In this document: positions 6,378 through 12,031 of the stretch, piece after piece
How positions within the stretch are numbered: position 1 is the first letter of the stretch
How the letters are laid out: each line of letters starts with the position of its first letter
DNA from: Pseudazoarcus pumilus_A
Lineage (GTDB): Bacteria; Pseudomonadota; Gammaproteobacteria; Burkholderiales; Rhodocyclaceae
Assembly (NCBI GenBank): GCA_033837965.1
Contig: JAJLLM010000005.1
Span: 1-12,031 of the forward strand
Reading direction: 5' to 3'
DNA length: 12,031 nucleotides
The notes under the pieces: generated by a model
Seen by the model: only the letters and a program-made list of their open reading frames with translations
What the model was told of the DNA's origin: nothing
Databases searched by the model: none
Position numbers and translations under genes: made by a program

Positions 6378-6394
6378 GTGCATCGGCAATGCAC
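6378..6394 (+). promoter_or_regulatory. Second dyad downstream of the NtrC site
   Basis: GTGCAT at 6378-6383 and ATGCAC at 6389-6394 form a perfect inverted repeat with a 5-nt spacer, the same overall size as the NtrC site (17 bp). The half-site sequence is shifted, however, and lacks the TGCACC order. The centre is 30 bp from the first dyad, close to three helical turns. It may be a low-affinity partner for cooperative NtrC binding, as often seen at NtrC enhancers, or an unrelated palindrome. Confidence 0.35.
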
Positions 6395-6459
6395 AGCGGA
6401 TTCCAGGGGTAACGCCCCGAATTTACACAAACATATGAAAACAAAGGAGTATTCAAATC

Positions 6460-6475
6460 TGGCATGGAACGTGCG
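6460..6475 (+). promoter_or_regulatory. Sigma-54 promoter of glnK-amtB
   Basis: TGGCATGGAACGTGCG contains the -24 GG (6461-6462) and -12 GC (6473-6474) exactly 10 bp apart, as sigma-54 RNA polymerase requires. It deviates from TGGCAC-N5-TTGC at two positions. The transcript would start near 6486, about 77 nt before the glnK ATG. Together with the NtrC site it indicates induction under nitrogen limitation. Confidence 0.82.
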
Positions 6476-6562
6476 AATGCCGTCCTGCCAGCTAACGTCT
6501 GCGTGAGGAAGTGACATGCAAGCCCCGACAACACCCGCAGCATCCGATGACAGGAGATTCTC

Positions 6563-6907
6563 ATGACCATGAAGTTCATCACAGCAATCATCAAACCCTT
6601 CAAGCTCGATGAAGTGCGCGAGGCCCTCTCCGCCATCGGCGTGCAAGGCATCACCGTGACCGAAGTGAAGGGTTTCGGCCGCCAGAAGGGCCACACCGAA
6701 CTCTACCGCGGTGCTGAATACGTGGTGGATTTCCTCCCGAAAGTGAAGATCGAGGTCGCCATCCGCGCCGACATGGCCGAGCAGGTCATCGAGACCATCG
6801 AGAAGTCCGCCGCCACCGGCAAGATCGGCGACGGCAAGATCTTCGTCTTCGACGTCGAACAAGTCATTCGTATCCGGACCGGCGAAACCGGCACCGACGC
6901 ACTGTAA
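6563..6907 (+). CDS. glnK: PII nitrogen regulatory protein GlnK
   Basis: Trimeric PII signal protein that senses 2-oxoglutarate, ATP/ADP and, through uridylylation, glutamine; it docks on AmtB to close the channel when nitrogen is sufficient. From the internal Met (ATG 6569) the protein has the standard 112 residues. In that numbering the T-loop RQKGHTELYRGAEY (38-51) contains the uridylylation target Y51, the B-loop TGKIGDGKIF is at 83-92, and the C-loop RIRTGE at 101-106. AGGAG at 6552-6556 is 6 nt before the ATG at 6563 (MTMKF..., 114 aa) but 12 nt before 6569, so the upstream start is given, although most homologues begin at MKF. The gene is 16 nt from amtB in a two-gene operon under a sigma-54/NtrC promoter. 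Confidence 0.96.
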   Translation: MTMKFITAIIKPFKLDEVREALSAIGVQGITVTEVKGFGRQKGHTELYRGAEYVVDFLPKVKIEVAIRADMAEQVIETIEKSAATGKIGDGKIFVFDVEQVIRIRTGETGTDAL

Positions 6908-6923
6908 GCAAGGGAGCCTACAC

Positions 6924-8282
6924 ATGAAAACATCGTTCAAGACCCTTCTCGCGCTGGGCGCGGCCGGCCTTGCCGCCCCCGCGCTGGCCCAGGAGCCGAC
7001 CGTGGCAGACGTGATGACCAACGTCTTCCATCTGCAGTACGCCATGGACACCTTCTACTTCCTGGTGTGCGGCGCCCTCGTGATGTGGATGGCCGCCGGC
7101 TTCTCCATGCTCGAAGCCGGTCTGGTGCGCGGCAAGAACACCGCCGAGATCCTGACCAAGAACGTCGCGCTGTTCTCCATCAGCTGCGTCATGTACCTCG
7201 TCTGCGGCTACGCCATCATGTACGGCGGCGGCATCTTCCTGTCCGGCATCGAAGGCGGTGACACCCTCGTCGAGGACGCGCTGGGCGCTTTCGCCGAGCA
7301 GGCTGACTTCACCGGTGACTCGGTGTACTCCGGCGCTTCGGACTTCTTCTTCCAGGTCGTGTTCGTCGCGACCGCCATGTCCATCGTCTCCGGTGCCGTG
7401 GCCGAGCGCATGAAGCTGTGGGCCTTCCTGGCCTTCGCCATCGTCATGACCGGCTTCATCTACCCGATGGAAGGCGCCTGGACGTGGAACGGTGACGACG
7501 TCTTCGGCATGTACAACCTGGGCGACCTCGGCTTCTCCGACTTCGCCGGCTCCGGCATCGTCCACATGGCGGGTGCTGCTGCCGCTCTGGCTGGCGTGCT
7601 GCTGCTCGGCGCCCGTAAAGGCAAGTACGGCCCGAACGGCGAACCGCGCGCCATCCCGGGTGCCAACCTGCCGCTGGCCACGCTCGGCACGCTGATCCTG
7701 TGGATGGGCTGGTTCGGCTTCAACGGCGGTTCGGTGCTCAAGCTTGGCGACATCGCCAACGCCAACGCCGTCGCCATGGTGTTCCTGAACACCAACACCG
7801 CTGCTGCCGGTGGCGCGATCGCCGCGATCATCGTGTCCAAGATGATGTTCGGCAAGGCTGACCTGACCATGCTGCTGAACGGCGCACTGGCCGGTCTGGT
7901 GGTCATCACCGCCGAGCCCTCCACCCCGACCCCGCTGCTCGCCACGCTGTTCGGCGCGGCCGGTGGTGTGCTGGTGGTGCTGTCCATCACCACGCTGGAC
8001 CGTGTCTTCAAGATCGACGATCCGGTCGGTGCCATCTCGGTGCACGGCGTGTGCGGTCTGCTCGGCCTGCTGCTGGTGCCGGTGACCAACGGTGACGTGA
8101 CCTTCTTCGGCCAGATCGTCGGTGCGCTGACCATCTTCGTGTGGGTCTTCGGTTGCAGCCTGATCGTGTGGGGCATCCTCAAGGCCGTGATGGGTATCCG
8201 CGTGTCCGAGGAAGAAGAGTACGAGGGTGTCGACCTGGTCGAGTGCGGTCAGGAAGCCTACCCCGAGTTCGTCAGCAAGTAA
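6924..8282 (+). CDS. amtB: Ammonium channel AmtB
   Basis: Trimeric inner-membrane ammonium transporter of 452 aa. It begins with a signal peptide (1-22, cleavage after ALA), followed by 11 predicted transmembrane helices, as in E. coli AmtB. AGFSMLEAGLVRGKNTAEIL (57-76) is the family signature. The twin pore histidines are H214 (SGIVHMAGAAAAL) and H374 (AISVHGVCGLLG). The cytoplasmic tail after about 420 (GIRVSEEEEYEGVDLVECGQ) is the region that contacts GlnK. The start has AAGGGAG 7 nt upstream. At 326-338 the usual GLVAITAG-type element reads VVITAEPSTPTPL, suggesting an Amt subgroup rather than a defect. It is co-transcribed with glnK and ended by the terminator at 8304-8329. Confidence 0.96.
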   Translation: MKTSFKTLLALGAAGLAAPALAQEPTVADVMTNVFHLQYAMDTFYFLVCGALVMWMAAGFSMLEAGLVRGKNTAEILTKNVALFSISCVMYLVCGYAIMYGGGIFLSGIEGGDTLVEDALGAFAEQADFTGDSVYSGASDFFFQVVFVATAMSIVSGAVAERMKLWAFLAFAIVMTGFIYPMEGAWTWNGDDVFGMYNLGDLGFSDFAGSGIVHMAGAAAALAGVLLLGARKGKYGPNGEPRAIPGANLPLATLGTLILWMGWFGFNGGSVLKLGDIANANAVAMVFLNTNTAAAGGAIAAIIVSKMMFGKADLTMLLNGALAGLVVITAEPSTPTPLLATLFGAAGGVLVVLSITTLDRVFKIDDPVGAISVHGVCGLLGLLLVPVTNGDVTFFGQIVGALTIFVWVFGCSLIVWGILKAVMGIRVSEEEEYEGVDLVECGQEAYPEFVSK

Positions 8283-8303
8283 GCGCGTCGTCCGCGCAAC
8301 CAG

Positions 8304-8329
8304 AGAGGCGCCTGCGGGCGCCTCTTTTT
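8304..8329 (+). terminator. Rho-independent terminator of glnK-amtB
   Basis: AGAGGCGCC (8304-8312) pairs perfectly with GGCGCCTCT (8317-8325) around a TGCG tetraloop and runs into a string of five T. It lies 21 nt after the amtB stop. It separates the glnK-amtB transcript from the porin gene, so the latter needs its own promoter. Confidence 0.92.
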
Positions 8330-8368
8330 ATCGCCTCGCAGGAGCTTTGTGCAGGGCAGGGAGGTGAA

Positions 8369-8385
8369 TGCACCGATCTGGTGCA
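8369..8385 (+). promoter_or_regulatory. NtrC binding site for the TorF-type porin gene
   Basis: TGCACCGATCTGGTGCA is a second perfect TGCACC-N5-GGTGCA dyad. It shares the flank TGAA with the site ahead of glnK. Its centre is 138 bp before the GC of the sigma-54 promoter at 8501-8516. Confidence 0.88.
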
Positions 8386-8458
8386 TTTAGTCCCGAGCCG
8401 GCACCGGAAACGTCAGCCGTATCGTCCGCAGACCCTGCAGTGCGCCCAATGATGTGTG

Positions 8459-8471
8459 CAAGTAATCGATT
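8459..8471 (-). promoter_or_regulatory. Candidate IHF site between enhancer and sigma-54 promoter
   Basis: On the minus strand the bases read AATCGATTACTTG, which fits the IHF consensus WATCAANNNNTTR with one mismatch. A long A/T-rich stretch (8470-8500) adjoins it. The position midway between the NtrC site and the promoter is where IHF bends DNA at many sigma-54 promoters. Short degenerate motifs arise by chance, so confidence is moderate to low. Confidence 0.4.
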
Positions 8472-8500
8472 CTTAAGCTTTTATTGCAATTTTTTGAAAC

Positions 8501-8516
8501 TGGCACGCTACCTGCT
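8501..8516 (+). promoter_or_regulatory. Sigma-54 promoter of the TorF-type porin gene
   Basis: TGGCACGCTACCTGCT matches the sigma-54 consensus TGGCACG-N4-TTGCW with one substitution. GG (8502-8503) and GC (8514-8515) are exactly 10 bp apart. The predicted start is near 8527, 35 nt before the ATG. This is the better of the two sigma-54 sites in the window. Confidence 0.9.
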
Positions 8517-8561
8517 AGTTAGCCATTGCAGAACGCCCCACCTTTAACAGGAGAAGTACAC

Positions 8562-9284
8562 ATGAAAAAAACTCTCATCGCAGCCGCTGTTCTGGCCGCT
8601 ACCCCGTTTGTCGGTGCCAACGTTGCCATGGCCGAAGGCGAGCTGCCGATCTCGGCCAACATCAGCATCGTCTCGGACTATGCCTTCCGCGGCATCAGCC
8701 AGACCGATCAGCGCCCGGCGATCCAGGGCGGTTTTGACTGGGAACACGACAGCGGCTTCTACGCCGGCTTCTGGGCTTCCAACGTGTCGTGGCTGAATGA
8801 CCTCGACCTGGGCACCAACAACAGCCTGGAAACCAACCTGTACGCCGGTTACGCCACCTCGTTCGGCCCGATCGGTGTCGATGTCGGCCTGCTGCAGTAC
8901 TACTACCCGGGTGACTACGGTACCGCCTACAAGGCTGCCGGCAACGACGACCCGCATACCCTGGAAGGCTACATCGGCCTGTCCTGGGAGTTCCTGACCT
9001 TCACGTACTCGCACTCCTTCACCAACCTGTTCGGTTACGAAGATTCCAAGAACTCCAAGTACTACAACCTCGCGGCTTCCTACGAGATCATGGACGGCCT
9101 GACGCTGGACGCCTCTTACGGCTACTCCAACATCACCGGCCAGGACAACTACAAGGACTGGAAACTGGGTGTGACCAAGTCCTACGGTGGCGTTGATTTC
9201 GGCCTGCACTACACCGACACCGACATCAGCAACAGCCGCATTGCCGACGGCCGCTTCATCCTGTCGGTCGGCAAGAGCTTCTGA
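8562..9284 (+). CDS. TorF-family putative porin (TIGR02001-like outer-membrane protein)
   Basis: Outer-membrane beta-barrel protein of 240 aa. The signal peptide is residues 1-24 (cleavage after AMA). The mature N-terminus carries the family hallmark SDYAFRGISQTDQRPAIQGG (38-57). Alternating aromatic and polar strands follow, and the chain ends in Phe, as expected for a protein inserted by the BAM complex. AGGAGA at 8549-8554 is 7 nt before the ATG; an upstream in-frame ATG at 8526 has no ribosome site and lies at the predicted transcription start. The family is barely characterised; some members have been named as porins, but their solute is not known. Here the gene has its own NtrC/sigma-54 promoter and follows glnK-amtB, which suggests a role in taking up a nitrogen source during nitrogen limitation (inference). 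The gene ends in a strong terminator. Confidence 0.88.
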   Translation: MKKTLIAAAVLAATPFVGANVAMAEGELPISANISIVSDYAFRGISQTDQRPAIQGGFDWEHDSGFYAGFWASNVSWLNDLDLGTNNSLETNLYAGYATSFGPIGVDVGLLQYYYPGDYGTAYKAAGNDDPHTLEGYIGLSWEFLTFTYSHSFTNLFGYEDSKNSKYYNLAASYEIMDGLTLDASYGYSNITGQDNYKDWKLGVTKSYGGVDFGLHYTDTDISNSRIADGRFILSVGKSF

Positions 9285-9342
9285 TCCAGTCGTACGGCAG
9301 AACCGGCAAGGTCTCTCCTCCCCTCTTCCCTGCCGGAACTGC

Positions 9343-9373
9343 AACGGGCACCCTCGGGTGCCCGTTTTTTTTT
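9343..9373 (+). terminator. Rho-independent terminator of the TorF-type porin gene
   Basis: ACGGGCACC and GGTGCCCGT form a 9-bp stem (about 9344-9365) with a very short loop, followed by nine T (9365-9373). It is 59 nt after the stop codon. A second small inverted repeat (CCGGCA/TGCCGG at 9303-9308 and 9331-9336) lies in the intervening 3' untranslated region. Confidence 0.93.
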
Positions 9374-9381
9374 GCAGTATG

Positions 9382-9406
9382 AAAAACGGCGGGCCATGCC
9401 CGCCGT
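9382..9406 (-). terminator. Rho-independent terminator of thrH
   Basis: On the minus strand ACGGCGGGC and GCCCGCCGT form a perfect 9-bp stem around a 3-nt loop and are followed by five T (9386-9382). It lies 20 nt after the thrH stop and back to back with the porin terminator, giving a clean convergent boundary. Confidence 0.88.
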
Positions 9407-9426
9407 GCTGCCGCAGTGCGAGGCCT

Positions 9427-10038
9427 TCAGGCGACGCGCGCGAAGGCCTTGTCGATTTCCACGCGCAGCGCGTCGTAGCTGTCCGTCACCGGGAATTGCG
9501 GGAACTCGCGGATCACGTTTTCCGGCGGATGGAACAGGATGCCGCCGTGGGCTTCGCCCAGCATCGCGGTGTCGTTGTAGGAGTCGCCGGCGGCGACCAC
9601 CGTGAAGTTCAGCTCCTTGAAACGCCGCACGGCCTCGCGTTTCTGGTCGGGCATGCGCAGGTGGTAGTTCACCAACCGCCCGGTCGCGTCTGCTTCCAGG
9701 CTGTGGCAGAACAGCGTCGGCCAGCCGAGCTGGCGCATCAGCGGGTGGGCGAACTCGTAGAAAGTGTCGGACAGGATCACCACCTGGTAGTCCTCGCGCA
9801 GCTGGTCGAGGAAGGCGCGGGCGCCGTCCATCGGTCCCATCGAGGCAATGACCTCCTGGATTTGCGGCAGGCCCAGCTTGTGCTCGGCAAGGATGTCCAG
9901 GCGGTACTTCATCAGCGTGTCGTAGTTCGGCTCGTCGCGCGTGGTGCGGCGCAGCGCCGGGATGCCGGTGCGCTCGGCGAATTCGATCCAGATTTCGGGG
10001 ACGAGTACGCCTTCGAGGTCGAGACAGACGATTTTCAC
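9427..10038 (-). CDS. thrH: ThrH, phosphoserine phosphatase / homoserine phosphotransferase (HAD family), GTG start
   Basis: HAD-superfamily enzyme of 203 aa. In Pseudomonas aeruginosa, ThrH hydrolyses phosphoserine and can transfer the phosphate to homoserine, linking serine and threonine synthesis. The four HAD motifs are visible: LDLEGVLVPE with nucleophile D7 and E9 (the ThrH-type D-x-E in place of the usual D-x-D), the motif II serine in ILSDTF (S90), K133 in MPDQKREAV, and GDSYND (151-156) with the Mg2+-binding aspartates D152 and D156. The cap region around PNYDTLMKYRLDIL is also ThrH-like. The start codon is GTG (complement of 10036-10038), preceded by AAAGG at 7 nt spacing. A TACAAT -10 box at 10076-10081 gives it a promoter separate from the DUF2254 gene, which ends 62 nt upstream. 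The cytoplasmic location is expected. Confidence 0.92.
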   Translation of the reverse strand: MKIVCLDLEGVLVPEIWIEFAERTGIPALRRTTRDEPNYDTLMKYRLDILAEHKLGLPQIQEVIASMGPMDGARAFLDQLREDYQVVILSDTFYEFAHPLMRQLGWPTLFCHSLEADATGRLVNYHLRMPDQKREAVRRFKELNFTVVAAGDSYNDTAMLGEAHGGILFHPPENVIREFPQFPVTDSYDALRVEIDKAFARVA

Positions 10039-10075
10039 GATGCAGCCTTTCGGTGGTGGGCAAAAACAGGGCGCG

Positions 10076-10081
10076 ATTGTA
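10076..10081 (-). promoter_or_regulatory. Candidate -10 box for thrH
   Basis: On the minus strand the hexamer TACAAT lies 38 nt upstream of the GTG start, in the 62-nt gap after the DUF2254 gene. Only a partial -35 (CTGAGC, overlapping the upstream stop codon) is found at 17-bp spacing. A transcript would start near 10069. Confidence 0.4.
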
Positions 10082-10100
10082 GCACCCGCCCCGGCTGCGC

Positions 10101-11393
10101 TCAGGCGCGTTCACTGCGGCGCAAGCCGTCCCCGGCGCCGGCGTTGGCGACTACTCCGGCCAGTCTGCGCACCACGGCGCGATCCTCCTCCAGCACCAGT
10201 GCCGCTTCGGCATGTGCCAGCGCGAAGCTCGCCAGCCGGCGGGCCGGTGCGGACAGCGGTGGCCCCTGCCGCGCCAGCATTGCCAGTGCCTTGTGCAGAC
10301 GGATGTGTACCTCGACCAGCGCCGCACCGTCCCGTGCGATGGGGGCGAACACATCGTTGAAGAAGTCGCCCACATCCAGGGCGGGAATCGCCACGCGGGT
10401 GCAGCGCGTCTCGTCGCCGGGGAGACCGTCGTTGCCGGCGCAGCGCGACAGTACCCGCACGGCGCGGCCGATCACGTCGATGGCGGTGGCCGGGTCGTTG
10501 ACTGCCGGCGAGAGCGCGCGCGAGGCGATCTCGGCCAGCACCGCCAGGCCGAAGCGTGGGTCCTGGTAGAAAGAGCGCGCATGTGCCACCACCAGCGCCT
10601 CGCCGAGCAGCGCCTCGGCGTCCGCCGCCCCGCCGCCGGTGACCCACGCCACCGGCTGGCTCGGCTCGACGTAGCTGCCGGGCACGACCAGCATGAAGAC
10701 CTCGCCGCCGTGTTCTTCGGCCCACGCCTGCAGCACGCCGACGTCGATGTGCTGCACATAGCCGATGCGCGTGTCGAACAGTGCGGTGGCATCGCGCGGG
10801 ATGTCCTGTGCGTCGCGCAGCGCACGGGCGCCCAGGCAGGGTGCGGCAACCCACGCGTCAAGGGCCTGTGCGGCGGCTTCCTCGACCCGCCGCGTGGTGT
10901 CGTCCACCCGCCCGAAGGCCGACAGATGCTCGATCCAGCGCAGCAGGGTGACGACGATCAGCGCGATCACGCCGATCGTGAACACGAACAGCGTGACCCG
11001 CCCCTGGTCGCCGTACAGCCCCGTGGCCAGCGCGACGATGCCGAGCAGCGCGAACAGGAAGCTGCCGATGAAGGTTGCCAGTACGTTCTGCGTGGTGGTG
11101 TCTTCGCGCAGCAGGCGGGTGGCGCGCGGGGTCACCTGGCTGGTGGCTGCGGCATAGGCCGACACCATGGTGGTGAGCGAGAAGGTGGTGACCGCCAGCA
11201 TGCTGCTGGCCAGGATCGACAGGATGTCATCGACCGAGCCGGCGCCGATGCGCGCTGCGAAATCGTCCGGAATGAAGTCCTGCAGCAGGCCGGCCAGCCC
11301 CACGGCCACCACGGCGAGCAGCGAGATCAGCCCGGCGCGCACCCACAGCCTGCGCGTGAACTGCATCCACAGCCATTCCCAGCGAGAGGTCAT
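10101..11393 (-). CDS. DUF2254-family inner-membrane protein
   Basis: Membrane protein of 430 aa with four hydrophobic segments near the N-terminus (about 20-38, 57-80, 104-127 and 132-153) and a large soluble C-terminal part. The stretch ARSFYQDPRFGLAVLAEIAS, followed by RALSPAVNDPATAID, is the strongest family marker for DUF2254, whose function is not known. The ATG at 11393 is chosen because GGAG precedes it at 7 nt spacing; an in-frame ATG at 11435 would add 14 residues but has no ribosome site and lies inside a hairpin. It is downstream of the ABC-F gene (68-nt gap) on the same strand and may be co-transcribed, subject to that hairpin. After the membrane domain an Ala-rich helical linker (about 165-185) leads to the soluble part. 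Confidence 0.88.
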   Translation of the reverse strand: MTSRWEWLWMQFTRRLWVRAGLISLLAVVAVGLAGLLQDFIPDDFAARIGAGSVDDILSILASSMLAVTTFSLTTMVSAYAAATSQVTPRATRLLREDTTTQNVLATFIGSFLFALLGIVALATGLYGDQGRVTLFVFTIGVIALIVVTLLRWIEHLSAFGRVDDTTRRVEEAAAQALDAWVAAPCLGARALRDAQDIPRDATALFDTRIGYVQHIDVGVLQAWAEEHGGEVFMLVVPGSYVEPSQPVAWVTGGGAADAEALLGEALVVAHARSFYQDPRFGLAVLAEIASRALSPAVNDPATAIDVIGRAVRVLSRCAGNDGLPGDETRCTRVAIPALDVGDFFNDVFAPIARDGAALVEVHIRLHKALAMLARQGPPLSAPARRLASFALAHAEAALVLEEDRAVVRRLAGVVANAGAGDGLRRSERA

Positions 11394-11403
11394 TGCCTTG
11401 CTC

Positions 11404-11447
11404 CGCAGCCTGTCCGATGCGCCATTGTTGGGCATCGGGAGGCTGCG
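11404..11447 (-). other. Long hairpin abutting the DUF2254 ribosome binding site
   Basis: CGCAGCCT (11404-11411) pairs with AGGCTGCG (11440-11447), and CCGATGC (11414-11420) pairs with GCATCGG (11432-11438). This gives a 15-bp stem with a small internal asymmetry and an 11-nt loop. On the minus strand its 3' end merges with the GGAG Shine-Dalgarno (11401-11404). No T-run follows. It could stabilise the end of the ABC-F message, cause partial termination, or limit ribosome access to the DUF2254 gene. Confidence 0.6.
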
Positions 11448-11461
11448 CACAAATCGGCGGC

Positions 11462-12031
11462 TCAATCGGCCGGGATGGCTTCCAGCCGCTCCTCGATTTC
11501 CAGCCAGCGCAGTTCCGCCTCCTCGATCTGCGCCGCCAGCTCGCTCTGGCGCCGGTGCAGGTCCTGCAGCAGGGCGGCATCGGCGTCGGCATACAGTGCC
11601 GGGTCGGCCAGCCGTTCGTCGAGTTGTGTCTTCTCGCGCTGCCAGCCTTCCAGTTTGCGATCGAGCTGATCGCGCTCCTTCACCAGCGGGCGCCGTTCGG
11701 CCAGTCGCGCCTGCCGCTCGGCGGCGGCCTGCGCCCGGTCGGCCTTGCGCGCGGCCTTGTCGGCCGTCTGGTCGGGGCACTTCCCGGCGGCGATGGCCTC
11801 CGCCCGCCGTGCAGCGAGCCAGTCGCGGTAGTCGTCCAGATCGCCGTCGAACTCCCGCGCCACGCCGTCATCCACCAGCACGAAACGGTCACAGGTGGCG
11901 CGCAGCAGCGCGCGGTCGTGCGACACCAGCACCATCGCGCCGTCGAAGTCCTGCAGCGCGAGCGTCAAGGCGTGGCGCATCTCCAGATCGAGGTGGTTGG
12001 TCGGTTCGTCGAGCAGCAGCAGGTTGGGGCG
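11462..12031 (-). CDS. yheS: ABC-F family ATPase, YheS-like, C-terminal part (partial)
   Basis: The 5' end lies beyond the right edge; 189 residues are visible. The first residues read RPNLLLLDEPTNHLDLEM, the Walker B plus D-loop of an ABC ATPase in the form typical of the soluble ABC-F subfamily. The H-loop is at about 36-40 (VSHDR), followed by FDGDLDDYRDWL. This is the second ATPase domain. The remaining residues, about 70-189, are a charged linker and an antiparallel coiled coil (KERDQLDRKLEGWQREKTQL, then LEIEERLEAI) resembling the C-terminal extension of E. coli YheS. ABC-F proteins of this type bind the ribosome E site and influence translation. There is no transmembrane segment, so the protein is cytoplasmic. 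The YheS rather than Uup assignment rests on the C-terminal pattern alone. Confidence 0.85.
   Translation of the reverse strand, partial: RPNLLLLDEPTNHLDLEMRHALTLALQDFDGAMVLVSHDRALLRATCDRFVLVDDGVAREFDGDLDDYRDWLAARRAEAIAAGKCPDQTADKAARKADRAQAAAERQARLAERRPLVKERDQLDRKLEGWQREKTQLDERLADPALYADADAALLQDLHRRQSELAAQIEEAELRWLEIEERLEAIPAD

Noticed and set aside
6266..6562. Possible small gene or riboswitch in the ubiK-glnK gap
   Set aside because: No open frame with a ribosome site and no extended conserved-looking fold is seen; the gap is accounted for by the NtrC dyads, the sigma-54 promoter and the glnK leader.
6918..8045. Minus-strand open frame opposite amtB rich in His, Gly, Asp and Gln
   Set aside because: The repetitive H/D/G/Q composition is the antisense image of codon-biased transmembrane sequence, not a histidine-rich metal-binding protein.
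8350..8368. Possible second NtrC half-site upstream of the porin NtrC dyad
   Set aside because: A TGCA and a GGTGAA occur, but not at the required spacing, so no second complete site can be supported.
8460..8474. AAGTAATCGATTCTT, resembling the dyad at 141-156, as a second TetR operator
   Set aside because: The symmetry is imperfect and the location inside a sigma-54 control region is better explained as an IHF-like site. Similarity over a few A/T bases is likely chance.
10212..11669. Plus-strand open frame opposite DUF2254
   Set aside because: It has no recognisable fold, no start signal and the composition of an antisense frame; DUF2254 motifs are clear on the minus strand.
1..12031. CRISPR array, tRNA/rRNA, insertion sequence, phage or defence genes
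   Set aside because: No direct-repeat array, cloverleaf-like sequence, transposase, integrase or terminal inverted repeat was seen; composition is uniform apart from the A/T-rich promoter regions.

Overview
The window looks like a chromosomal segment of a high-GC betaproteobacterium, most likely of the Rhodocyclales (Thauera/Azoarcus type). That placement rests on protein style, codon use, gene content and the mix of nitrogen-regulated promoters; no database was searched. There are 12 protein-coding genes, two of them cut by the window edges. I saw no rRNA, tRNA, CRISPR array, IS element or phage gene.

Left block (1-5428, + strand): the last codons of an M48-family metallopeptidase, then a 150-bp regulatory gap with a perfect 16-bp dyad, then a tight run of genes. 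These are a tripartite TRAP transporter (dctP, dctQ, dctM), a cytoplasmic gamma-glutamyltransferase-family Ntn hydrolase, and a TetR-family regulator. The layout suggests a substrate-inducible uptake and hydrolysis cassette for a carboxylate or amide-type compound. The substrate cannot be read from the sequence.

Middle block (5449-6265, - strand): a small exported DsrE-like protein and the ubiquinone-biosynthesis accessory factor ubiK.

Nitrogen block (6266-9373, + strand): glnK-amtB (PII signal protein and ammonium channel), a strong terminator, then a TorF-type (TIGR02001-like) outer-membrane protein as a separate unit. Both units carry the same regulatory architecture: a perfect TGCACC-N5-GGTGCA NtrC-type dyad followed by a GG-N10-GC sigma-54 promoter. 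The porin promoter also has an IHF-like site between the two. This is the most interesting feature of the window, because it places an uncharacterised outer-membrane protein in the nitrogen-starvation regulon beside the ammonium channel.

Right block (9382-12031, - strand): thrH (HAD phosphatase/phosphotransferase), a DUF2254 inner-membrane protein, and the C-terminal part of a YheS-like ABC-F ATPase. Convergent terminators separate torF from thrH. A long hairpin sits directly against the DUF2254 ribosome binding site.

Most genes belong to familiar families. The novelty candidates are regulatory (the nitrogen-controlled porin, the operator dyad and intercistronic hairpins) and one catabolic cassette of unknown substrate.
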